From assembly GCA_020723045.1 (NCBI GenBank), contig DYJQ01000024.1:1-5906 (forward strand): a stretch of 5,906 bases of DNA, in the 5' to 3' direction. A program made the position numbers and the translations under genes. The DNA comes from Candidatus Micrarchaeum sp. (GTDB taxonomy: Archaea > Micrarchaeota > Micrarchaeia > CAILAH01). Of the stretch, positions 1 to 5,471 are shown one piece after another. Below the pieces are notes generated by a model that worked only from the letters and a program-made list of their open reading frames with translations, was not told where the DNA came from and did not search any database. Each line of letters begins with the position of its first letter. Positions within the stretch are counted from its first letter, which is position 1.

Positions 1-20
1 CAATTTTCCCGATGACTTTC

Positions 21-69
21 GCATTGCTCCGCTCTGGCTCCGCAATGCTCAGACACGGGGAGATTTTTT
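21..69 (+). terminator. GC-rich inverted repeat followed by a T tract, possible terminator of an upstream gene
   Basis: GCATTGC at 21-27 pairs with GCAATGC at 42-48 across a 14-base loop. The repeat also contains a direct repeat, GCTCCGC, at 26-32 and 37-43. A six-T run follows at 64-69. The block is much richer in GC than the AT-rich DNA after it. A hairpin followed by a T tract could end a plus-strand transcript entering from outside the window. Bases 2-94 are open in one plus-strand frame and could be the tail of a gene, but nothing recognisable is encoded there. Confidence 0.3.
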
Positions 70-110
70 ATATAAATATTTATATATAAGTTTGTAGCAA
101 AACTATATTA
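66..110 (+). promoter_or_regulatory. AT-rich promoter region of the small helical protein gene
   Basis: Several TATA-like elements lie in a row: around 67-75, 79-89 and 103-110. An archaeal TATA box normally sits about 25 bases before the transcription start. The middle element would give a leader of roughly 30 bases that includes the GAGG at 131-134. The last would give a very short leader. The sequence does not show which element is used. Confidence 0.4.
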
Positions 111-145
111 CACCAAACTACACATATGCTGAGGATGTGAAAAAT

Positions 146-457
146 ATGGGTATACACAGAATAAAGGCCCCATCCGCTCGCGAAGAGCATTTAAACGTCA
201 AGAATTTACAAAGAAAACCTACTGACAGTATGGCCGAAGTATACAGAAAGGCTAAGTTAAGAGCCGTAGACTTGGTTTTCAATTCTCATAATGAACAAAC
301 GGCTCACCGCGCCTTTGAGTTGTATGTGTCATTCTCAGAAAAAGAAGAGAAATGCAGGATAGATGATCTTGAAAAGGAAATGGATATGAGAAAGGTACGG
401 ACTATCGAAGACGCAATTAAACTAGTGGAAGACACAATAAAGCAGATAAAGCGCTAA
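146..457 (+). CDS. Small charged helical protein of unknown function
   Basis: This 103-residue protein is not recognised as a member of any family. It is rich in Lys, Glu and Arg and looks almost entirely helical. The second half (about residues 60-103) has the spacing of hydrophobic residues expected of amphipathic helices or a short coiled coil, ending in the basic stretch DTIKQIKR. There is no signal peptide, membrane segment or metal-binding Cys/His cluster. ATG at 146 is preferred as start: GAGG lies 11 bases and GTGA 5 bases upstream. An in-frame GTG at 137 would add three residues but leaves only two bases after the GAGG. The gene stands alone, with AT-rich promoter DNA before it and T-rich terminator DNA after it. 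Regular codon use and defined flanks support a real gene; the function is unknown. Confidence 0.65.
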   Translation: MGIHRIKAPSAREEHLNVKNLQRKPTDSMAEVYRKAKLRAVDLVFNSHNEQTAHRAFELYVSFSEKEEKCRIDDLEKEMDMRKVRTIEDAIKLVEDTIKQIKR

Positions 458-469
458 GAGTTAAGGGCC

Positions 470-535
470 TTTTTCATTTGTTGCTAAAAATATTTTTTTT
501 TCTGGCGTGCAAAAAAGCACTCGAGCCGTTTTTTT
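470..535 (+). terminator. T-rich terminator region between the first two genes
   Basis: After the stop codon at 455-457 come three T tracts: T5 at 470-474, T9 at 493-501 and T7 at 529-535. A short hairpin, GTGC at 507-510 pairing with GCAC at 517-520 around an A6 loop, lies before the last tract. Archaeal termination depends mainly on T tracts, so these probably separate the transcripts of the two plus-strand genes. No gene is seen in 458-577. Confidence 0.55.
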
Positions 536-547
536 GCTTAGGTAATG

Positions 548-577
548 TTTATATTTTATCAATTGCAATAATTATTC
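548..577 (+). promoter_or_regulatory. TATA box for a leaderless transcript
   Basis: TTTATATTTT at 548-557 is centred about 26 bases before the ATG at 578, so transcription would start at or next to the start codon. No Shine-Dalgarno sequence is present, which fits a leaderless mRNA. Two small palindromes, ATTGCAAT (562-569) and AATAATTATT (567-576), fill the space up to the ATG. They could be an operator but may simply reflect AT richness. Confidence 0.55.
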
Positions 578-1729
578 ATGGCAGAAGCACAGGTTTCCGA
601 TAAGGAAAAGAGGCTTGAGATGCTTAAGTCCGCTTATGCGTTAGAGGGAAAACTGTTAGATAAATGTCTTACCCCAGACATCATAAATAAGCTGGATGCA
701 AATCGGATTAAGATTATAAATGAGCTCAGTATCAAGTACGGCACTGGGCAAATGGGAGAGATAAATGCACAAACCTTGAAGGGGCTCTTTGCAGTGCTAC
801 GAGAGGGATCATTAAAGAAGCTTGAGATGGGAGGTAAAGAGAACGATTATGCAACTGCGCTCAACAAGCTGCGTAGGATTATATACCCTTTGATTGACGA
901 CAAGATATCCACCCCAACACTGAGTGGAGTAAAGAATGATGTGCTAAATATTACAACAAAGCAGAGCATAGGAGGCTTGCAGAAATATTTAAGTGGAAAA
1001 CATATTAGAGATTATATAAACCGTAATATAGTTGTAGATAATATATTCGGGAAACGCACGCTGTTTGCGTTGCTCGCCGATATGGAGGGCCAGCCCACTC
1101 TTCTTAGCAGTATCCCTCGGAAGACAGCGACGGTGATGCGGCAACCCACAGTTGTGGGCAGAAAGGGCAAAATTGAGGGTGTGGTATATATTACAAAAGA
1201 AAATATTGATGGGTACGGACTTCCCCCAACTCTGCCTAAGGAAAAAGTAAAAGAGGTGCTTGGAGTACGGTATAAATGGGGCGGTAGAACACTCGAAGGA
1301 GGGTTTGACTGCTCAGGCTTGGCAGGGTATATGCTAATGGGCAAAGGTGTATACGCATATAGTGGGCGGATATACGACAAGAGTAGCAAGACTACGGTTA
1401 GGAATTATTTCAATTTTAATGCTGCCACCACCTATCCACTTCTTCTATCCATCCCCCCTAGGGAAACTGATTCTGGGAAGAGACGGGGCCATGTAGTGAT
1501 AGATTATGGCACGGTTGAGAGGGACGGCAAAACATATCACGTGATACTACAGGCAGGGGGCCGTGGGACGGGCATTGGTGGCAAGAAAAATGAGGTGACG
1601 CTGGCGCTTGTACCCGAGGAGGTTTATAAAAAAGTGTACGGGAATTTCAGAGTATTTGAGGGGGCAGACAAACAGTATGCTGAACTGCTTGAGCCGTTGA
1701 GTAAGAATACTAGAAAGAAAAAGACCTAA
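578..1729 (+). CDS. NlpC/P60-family cysteine peptidase with peptidoglycan-binding-like repeats
   Basis: The C-terminal half (about residues 222-350) is an NlpC/P60 domain, a papain-like fold that typically cleaves amide bonds in peptidoglycan stem peptides. Visible signatures are YKWGG (232-236), FDCSGL (243-248) with nucleophile Cys245, and GHVVIDYG (304-311) with His305. Gln325 in VILQAGG sits where the third, polar catalytic residue is expected. The N-terminal half carries a motif like peptidoglycan-binding domain 1: LQKYL at 134-138, then VDNIFGKRTLFAL (153-165). Two shorter related units appear earlier, EINAQTLKGL (61-70) and KISTPTLSGV (109-118). No signal peptide or membrane helix is visible: the N-terminus is hydrophilic (MAEAQVSDKEKR), and the C-terminus ends in a basic tail. 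Binding repeats plus a catalytic domain resemble a phage endolysin or a secreted murein hydrolase. The gene is monocistronic and likely leaderless. The catalytic family is well supported; substrate and location are open, since archaea lack murein. Confidence 0.85.
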   Translation: MAEAQVSDKEKRLEMLKSAYALEGKLLDKCLTPDIINKLDANRIKIINELSIKYGTGQMGEINAQTLKGLFAVLREGSLKKLEMGGKENDYATALNKLRRIIYPLIDDKISTPTLSGVKNDVLNITTKQSIGGLQKYLSGKHIRDYINRNIVVDNIFGKRTLFALLADMEGQPTLLSSIPRKTATVMRQPTVVGRKGKIEGVVYITKENIDGYGLPPTLPKEKVKEVLGVRYKWGGRTLEGGFDCSGLAGYMLMGKGVYAYSGRIYDKSSKTTVRNYFNFNAATTYPLLLSIPPRETDSGKRRGHVVIDYGTVERDGKTYHVILQAGGRGTGIGGKKNEVTLALVPEEVYKKVYGNFRVFEGADKQYAELLEPLSKNTRKKKT

Positions 1730-1738
1730 TCCGTATGT

Positions 1739-1763
1739 GCCTTTTCTTCATTTTTTTCCTCAA
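1739..1763 (-). repeat. Noncoding copy of the 3' part of the acylphosphatase gene
   Basis: These 25 bases are identical to 1852-1876, which lie inside the acylphosphatase gene and encode its Glu/Lys-rich segment EEKNEEK. Similarity continues beyond the identical core. CAAAATCCTCAAC at 1761-1773 matches CAATCCTCAGC at 1874-1884 apart from a two-base gap and one mismatch. The gap would shift the reading frame, and this copy has no open frame of its own. It looks like the remnant of a short duplication. Confidence 0.6.
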
Positions 1764-1802
1764 AATCCTCAACTTTACATTTTGGCACTCAAGAGGCCAA
1801 AA
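1741..1802. terminator. Convergent terminator region with T tract and hairpin
   Basis: On the plus strand, pyrimidine-rich DNA with T4 (1742-1745) and T7 (1751-1757) follows the peptidase gene within about 30 bases and is a good archaeal terminator. Further on, TTTTGGC at 1780-1786 pairs with GCCAAAA at 1796-1802 to form a seven-pair stem with a nine-base loop. Read from the minus strand, this hairpin lies just past the acylphosphatase stop and contains a T5 tract (1799-1803). It could stop transcription from either side. Confidence 0.5.
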
Positions 1803-1814
1803 ACCCTAAATTTT

Positions 1815-2102
1815 TCAGTAGTACCTTATTTCAAAATCCTTAAACATAGGCGCCTTTTCTTCATTTTTTTCCTCAATCCTCAGCTTATCAACGTATACTC
1901 CTATGTTTTCCTGTATGTAAATCGCATCGCGGAATTCACTCAGTTGTTTTTCATCACCGCACTCACACACCACTTCAACCCTGCCGTCATATAAGTTCCG
2001 CACATATCCGTTTATGCCCATCCTTCTTGCAATATCCCTCACCCTTGCCCTGTAGAATACGCCCTGCACCCTTCCACCAACCGCAATACGCGCGCGTATC
2101 AT
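1815..2102 (-). CDS. acyP: Acylphosphatase
   Basis: Acylphosphatases hydrolyse the carboxyl-phosphate bond of small acyl phosphates such as acetyl phosphate or 1,3-bisphosphoglycerate; they are small, soluble and cytosolic. The 95-residue length is typical. The phosphate-binding loop GRVQGVFYR (10-18) supplies the catalytic Arg18. GYVRNLYDGRVEV (32-44) contains the catalytic Asn36 and the conserved strand after it. The Arg-Asn spacing of 18 residues matches the family. The usual final strand is present as FEIRYY. The Glu/Lys-rich stretch before it (IEEKNEEK) is a little unusual and is the part duplicated downstream. ATG at 2102 is set by a strong GAGGTG seven bases upstream. The gene follows trpS after 40 bases and is probably the last gene of the operon. 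Confidence 0.93.
   Translation of the reverse strand: MIRARIAVGGRVQGVFYRARVRDIARRMGINGYVRNLYDGRVEVVCECGDEKQLSEFRDAIYIQENIGVYVDKLRIEEKNEEKAPMFKDFEIRYY
1852..1876 (-). repeat. Coding copy of the duplicated segment, inside acylphosphatase
   Basis: This is the partner of the 25-base repeat at 1739-1763, offset by 113 bases. It encodes part of the C-terminal Glu/Lys-rich segment of acylphosphatase and is read in frame there, so it is probably the original copy. Confidence 0.6.
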
Positions 2103-2109
2103 AATCCCA

Positions 2110-2115
2110 CACCTC
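2110..2115 (-). promoter_or_regulatory. Shine-Dalgarno site of acylphosphatase
   Basis: GAGGTG on the minus strand ends seven bases before the ATG at 2102. It is a strong match to the complement of the archaeal 16S 3' end and fixes the start codon. Confidence 0.75.
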
Positions 2116-2142
2116 TATTCTGTATGATTATTATGCATCCAA

Positions 2143-3237
2143 CTAATCACTATAAAACCTGCCCTGCACGATCTCCCTTGCGATATGCTCTTTTTCATCC
2201 CGCCTTTCCTTATGCTCCTTCATCCTTTGCATGATTATTTCCACTATATCCTTTTTGCACTCACCACAGAGCAGCCTCCCGCTCTTACACCGCTCCCATC
2301 TCTCTTTATTTCTCTCCTCCTGCGTGTCGAACATATCATATCCGAGATGGTAGACGGGGCATATGTCAGGATTGCCGCCCAACCTTCTCTGCTCCTCCGC
2401 ACTCTCCCTCCCTCCTGTAAACGCATTCGCAAGCTTCCGTTTGAGCGTCTTCTCATCATCATAAAGCGTGAGCATAGAGTCCGGGTTTCGTTTTGACATC
2501 TTATTCTGCCCATCCAAGCTGAGTATTATCTTATGGTATGTTGATGCTGGCGCAGTGAGTTTTATGCCAGTATCCTTTGAGGCCAAGTCGCGTGCAAGCC
2601 TGATGTGCGGGTCTTGGTCGAGCCCTACCGGCACGACCACATGCGAAAACCCAAAATCCTCATGCTGTGGCAGATAGATATCGCCCATCTGCACGAGTGC
2701 GGCAAGGTAGAGGCCCATGTGCCTTTCTCCGTAGAGTGCTTCCATCGTTGCCTTTGTGGTGTGCCTTGCGAATATGTTTGCCAGCTGGATTACGCGCATC
2801 TCACGCGTCTGCCTGTATATGTAAGCGTTGTTCTCATCCAGCCCGGTGGCAAGCAGGTCCGCAACATTCCCTATCGCCACCTCTTCACTCCGTTTATATG
2901 TGCTCCCGTTATCAGCGTATGCCTCCAAATCAGCAATTGCATAGAACACCTTTGCTTTCAATCTTCTCTGGAGCATGACGAGCTCCTGTGCGGTCTGCAG
3001 GCTTCCCAGATGAAATGGACCAGTCGGTTTTATGCCCGACATCACAGCCACCTTTTTTCCATCCCGGAATGCCTTGAGGTACTCATCAAACCCGCGGTGT
3101 GCAATGAGCATTCCCCTATCAAACGCCAGTTCTCCCTTAAAGAATTCACTCATCTCCGGCGTGATGTGCTGTAGGCCGAACTCAGCGTATAGTTTTTCTA
3201 CGTCTATAATCTCACTGCCCCATGGATTTATATTCAT
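2143..3237 (-). CDS. trpS: Tryptophanyl-tRNA synthetase, archaeal/eukaryal type
   Basis: This class I aminoacyl-tRNA synthetase charges tRNA-Trp with tryptophan using ATP. With the chosen start it is 364 residues, near the usual archaeal length. The N-terminal element INPWGSEIIDVEKLYAEFG is the PW-containing motif of archaeal and eukaryal TrpRS. The HIGH-type motif is TGPFHLGS (about 72-79). The TrpRS-specific LDQDPHIRLARDLA (about 206-219) separates it from TyrRS. The KMSKS-type loop is KMSKR (246-250), with Arg replacing the last Ser. The C-terminal helical domain has Cys317, Cys324 and Cys327 in the family's CGECK pattern. ATG at 3237 is chosen because AAGGTGG ends six bases before it; a TTG at 3243 would abut the ribosome site. 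It lies 15 bases after the KaiC-like gene, so it is almost certainly cotranscribed with it. Confidence 0.95.
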   Translation of the reverse strand: MNINPWGSEIIDVEKLYAEFGLQHITPEMSEFFKGELAFDRGMLIAHRGFDEYLKAFRDGKKVAVMSGIKPTGPFHLGSLQTAQELVMLQRRLKAKVFYAIADLEAYADNGSTYKRSEEVAIGNVADLLATGLDENNAYIYRQTREMRVIQLANIFARHTTKATMEALYGERHMGLYLAALVQMGDIYLPQHEDFGFSHVVVPVGLDQDPHIRLARDLASKDTGIKLTAPASTYHKIILSLDGQNKMSKRNPDSMLTLYDDEKTLKRKLANAFTGGRESAEEQRRLGGNPDICPVYHLGYDMFDTQEERNKERWERCKSGRLLCGECKKDIVEIIMQRMKEHKERRDEKEHIAREIVQGRFYSD

Positions 3238-3243
3238 ACACAA

Positions 3244-3250
3244 CCACCTT
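3244..3250 (-). promoter_or_regulatory. Shine-Dalgarno site of trpS
   Basis: AAGGTGG on the minus strand lies six bases before the ATG at 3237 and immediately next to a TTG at 3243. The spacing selects the ATG as start. The following bases, TTGTGTATGAA, closely resemble the start region of the KaiC-like gene upstream. Confidence 0.75.
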
Positions 3251-3252
3251 TT

Positions 3253-3951
3253 TTATTTGCTTATGTCAAGCACCGATTCAGGGTCTATCTCAATTCCTTT
3301 CGAGCTTATCATGTACGAATGGACCTGCATTGAGTGTTTTGACCCTCTCATCTCCACGATTTCAATTCCGTGTTTTCGTATCCCCTTCTGCAACGGGCTG
3401 TAGAAGCGTATGACGCTGTCTGCGAGTGAGTCTATATCCCCTGCCATCTCCGATTCACTCTCCCCTATAAGTATAGATGTACACCCCCAACCTCTCAACT
3501 TATCGATCATCTTGAGCATACCCTCTCTCCTCTCAGATTGATTCGCAAAGTGTAGGCCGAGCATGGTTGCCTTGTCTATCACGAGCCGGTTTATCGCGAA
3601 CTTATCTATGAGGTTGATGAGCGTATTCTCCTGCTCAAAAAACAGGTTAATCTCATGTGGCGGATACTCGAGATATATTAACTTCTGAGACTCTTCAAGT
3701 GCTTTGAGGTTCCATCCCAGCTTGAGCATGTTCCTATACATTATTTTCTTGGGCTCTTCAAAGCATATGTACATCCCGTTCTCATCGTTTTGTGTTGCAC
3801 CGTTGTAGAGGAACTGCATCCCAAATATTGTTTTACCACTGCCCGTATCACCCGAGAGTGAGATGATGCTGTTTTTTATAAACCCACCCTCGCTAACCTC
3901 GTCAAACCCATGAATGCCGCTTGGTATTTTATCAACACTTCTTGCTTTCAT
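3253..3951 (-). CDS. Single-domain KaiC/RadA-like ATPase
   Basis: This 232-residue RecA-fold ATPase belongs to the KaiC-like superfamily, which is abundant in archaea. It opens with the family pattern VDKIPSGIHGFDEVSEGGF (6-24). Walker A is GDTGSGKT (34-41). The paired acidic residues of KaiC-type ATPases appear as CFEEPKK (Glu65-Glu66). Walker B is RLVID (122-126), followed by an unusual Lys where KaiC proteins usually have Ser. The C-terminal KaiC signature EMRGSKHSMQVHSYMISSKGI is split here as EMRGSKHS (200-207) and HSYMISSKGI (211-220). Full KaiC has two such domains; this protein has one, like FlaH/ArlH and many uncharacterised archaeal paralogues. No archaellum genes are nearby, so a FlaH role is not supported. 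ATG at 3951 is preferred because GGTGA lies five bases upstream; in-frame GTG and ATG codons at 3963, 3960 and 3957 overlap that site. Its substrate or partner is unknown; the upstream gene is the obvious candidate. Confidence 0.88.
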   Translation of the reverse strand: MKARSVDKIPSGIHGFDEVSEGGFIKNSIISLSGDTGSGKTIFGMQFLYNGATQNDENGMYICFEEPKKIMYRNMLKLGWNLKALEESQKLIYLEYPPHEINLFFEQENTLINLIDKFAINRLVIDKATMLGLHFANQSERREGMLKMIDKLRGWGCTSILIGESESEMAGDIDSLADSVIRFYSPLQKGIRKHGIEIVEMRGSKHSMQVHSYMISSKGIEIDPESVLDISK

Positions 3952-3956
3952 ACACA

Positions 3957-3961
3957 TCACC
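3957..3961 (-). promoter_or_regulatory. Shine-Dalgarno site of the KaiC-like ATPase
   Basis: GGTGA on the minus strand lies five bases before the ATG at 3951. The in-frame upstream GTG and ATG codons overlap this element, which argues against them as starts. Confidence 0.7.
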
Positions 3962-3966
3962 ACTCA

Positions 3967-4485
3967 TTATTTGTTGCCCTCTTCTCTCTTCCCCCCGCTC
4001 TTTCTGAGCTGTTCGCCTAGCTTTTCCCTATACTTTAGGTTCTGTACGAATGATTTGAGGGCATCGCCCTTGAGCGTATTCCTTATTATGTACTGCGAGA
4101 GCTCATAACTCACATGCGAGACGTCATTCATAACCTCCTGCAACTCTGTGAACTCCACAATCCTACGCTCCGGCTTGAGCACTTCACAGTATACTGGCCC
4201 GTATGCGCTCGCAAGCCTTACTGCAGAACGCAGGTCCTTAGTAAGCGCCCTTACCTCGCACGATGTAGAGTATACTGTCTCATTATCATACACCATCTTC
4301 TCTGGTGGCTCGATCGTGCCAACAGCATAAATAACCCCCTCTTCCTTGGTTATCTTTACAGCCATCTCGGTGAGCCTGTTCTTCACAGCCTCCTCAGTAG
4401 GGGCATGTGCATCAAAATACATTAGGAACAGTATGCCACCCTTTGAGATGGCCTCGTTCGTTACCCTCTCTACCTGCTTGTCCAT
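3967..4485 (-). CDS. Unrecognised alpha/beta protein paired with a KaiC-like ATPase
   Basis: I do not recognise a named family for this 172-residue protein. Its pattern suggests a ferredoxin-like beta-alpha-beta-beta-alpha-beta core. Strand GGILFLMYFDAHA (16-28) is followed by a helix over residues 30-48, strand GVIYAVGTIEPP (50-61), a strand near 69-80, a helix near 84-94 and strand PVYCEVLKP (97-105). A long helical C-terminus with a basic, Gly-rich tail follows. There is no signal peptide or membrane segment. It is the first gene of the minus-strand operon; its stop lies 15 bases before the ATPase start, so the two are very likely co-expressed and may act together. The ATG at 4485 has no Shine-Dalgarno site but has a TATA-like element about 26 bases upstream, which suggests a leaderless mRNA. 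Real coding status is well supported; function is not known. Confidence 0.8.
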   Translation of the reverse strand: MDKQVERVTNEAISKGGILFLMYFDAHAPTEEAVKNRLTEMAVKITKEEGVIYAVGTIEPPEKMVYDNETVYSTSCEVRALTKDLRSAVRLASAYGPVYCEVLKPERRIVEFTELQEVMNDVSHVSYELSQYIIRNTLKGDALKSFVQNLKYREKLGEQLRKSGGKREEGNK

Positions 4486-4506
4486 GGATTAGATTTGCGT
4501 TAGAAT

Positions 4507-4517
4507 GAATAAAAACC
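4507..4517 (-). promoter_or_regulatory. TATA box of the four-gene minus-strand operon
   Basis: GGTTTTTATTC on the minus strand is centred about 26 bases before the ATG at 4485, the spacing for a leaderless archaeal transcript. It lies in the 36-base gap after the DUF475 stop codon. Its T5 run could also help end that gene's transcript. Confidence 0.5.
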
Positions 4518-4521
4518 TATT

Positions 4522-5439
4522 TCAATCTGTATGCTTATTTGCGTTGTGTGATTTATAGAAGAAATAACCCACAATCGCAAACGTAGTCAGCGGTGAGAGC
4601 CATGGCGGTATATGGAACCCAAAGCTGTCAAGCAGCATGATGAATCCGAGGAAGAGGATGGAGTACATTGCGCCGTTCTTCAAGTATATGTACTTCTTTA
4701 TGTTCTCGATGTTTCCTAGTGTGACCTCTCTTACTACGAACGCACCCAGCCCGTTGCCAACCAGTATTATCGGGACGGACAGGGTGAACGCGAATGCACC
4801 GAGCACGCCATCAATGGAAAATGTAGCGTCGATTACTTCAAGATAGAATATCTTGCTTATATCAGACAGCCCCTCTTTCATGAGCTCCTTCTCAGCCTGT
4901 TCAGCATTCTGCTTGAACCCATGCGTTATGAAGAATGCTGTCGAGCCCACAACCGCGCCGAATGCCATCATCGAGTTTATTTGTATCGCGAACCATACGA
5001 TGATTGTGAGTATTATTGATATTATGGCAAAGAACCACACACCCTGCCTGTGGAAGAACCTCTCACCTATCAGGCCGTAGTGCTTTGGCTCAATGAATAA
5101 CCAGTGAAAGAATAGGAATATGAGGAATGTACCGCCACCAATAAGAAGCACGGGCGCAGACGCCTCAATCGCCTCCAGAACTCGCGGGTCTTCGCTGAAT
5201 GTTGCGGTGAATGCCTCAATGGGCCCAAGCGATGGTGTTGTGAGCCACACGATGATCCAAGGGAGGAAGCCTCGTATGACGAAGACGGCAAACAGCAGGC
5301 CCCATATCAAGAACCACCTCCTGTACTTCTCCTTCATAGTGGAGAGTACCTCTGCATTAACTATCGCATTATCTATGCTGCTTATTACCTCGAAGAGACA
5401 GAGGCCCGCAATGGTAATGATGATTGTTAAAAAGTCCAT
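4522..5439 (-). CDS. DUF475 integral membrane protein, TerC-related
   Basis: This 305-residue polytopic membrane protein belongs to DUF475, part of the TerC superfamily, some members of which export manganese or are linked to metal and tellurite stress. The two-fold acidic motif of the superfamily is clear: FEVISSIDNAIVNAEVL near the N-terminus (Glu17, Asp23, Asn24) and YLEVIDATFSIDGVLGAFAF in the second half (Glu201, Asp204, Asp210). These residues lie in membrane segments and would be the ion-binding site. Hydrophobic helices are visible at about 3-22, 42-66, 96-115, 133-153, 157-173, 205-234, 257-271 and 280-295. A charged cytoplasmic-type loop (175-196) separates the halves. The length is near the family norm and the gene appears intact. 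It has its own leaderless promoter upstream and is probably transcribed separately from the genes after it. Transport of a divalent metal is inferred from the family. Confidence 0.88.
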   Translation of the reverse strand: MDFLTIIITIAGLCLFEVISSIDNAIVNAEVLSTMKEKYRRWFLIWGLLFAVFVIRGFLPWIIVWLTTPSLGPIEAFTATFSEDPRVLEAIEASAPVLLIGGGTFLIFLFFHWLFIEPKHYGLIGERFFHRQGVWFFAIISIILTIIVWFAIQINSMMAFGAVVGSTAFFITHGFKQNAEQAEKELMKEGLSDISKIFYLEVIDATFSIDGVLGAFAFTLSVPIILVGNGLGAFVVREVTLGNIENIKKYIYLKNGAMYSILFLGFIMLLDSFGFHIPPWLSPLTTFAIVGYFFYKSHNANKHTD

Positions 5440-5454
5440 GTTAGATTAATGCCC

Positions 5455-5469
5455 ATAAACTATATATAT
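5455..5469 (-). promoter_or_regulatory. TATA box of the DUF475 gene
   Basis: On the minus strand ATATATATAGTTTAT is centred roughly 24-26 bases before the ATG at 5439. No Shine-Dalgarno site precedes that ATG, so a leaderless transcript is likely. The element sits directly at the broken left end of the divergent glycosyltransferase-like remnant. Confidence 0.55.
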
Positions 5470-5471
5470 CT

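Noticed and set aside
126..140. A four-codon upstream open frame (ATG at 126) before the first gene
   Set aside because: It is too short and lies in leader DNA; nothing indicates a regulatory peptide.
1012..1389. A 125-residue minus-strand open frame
   Set aside because: It is antisense to the NlpC/P60 gene, including the catalytic Cys region, and has no family features.
1737..1994. An 85-residue plus-strand open frame after the peptidase gene
   Set aside because: It begins in terminator DNA and runs antisense through acylphosphatase; the Phe-rich translation comes from T-rich DNA.
2605..3174. A 189-residue plus-strand open frame
   Set aside because: It lies fully antisense to trpS, whose motifs are unmistakable, and its Cys- and His-rich translation matches nothing.
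3253..3951. FlaH/ArlH archaellum ATPase
   Set aside because: The fold and size fit, but no archaellum genes are present, and the C-terminal RGSKHS signature is general to KaiC-like proteins.
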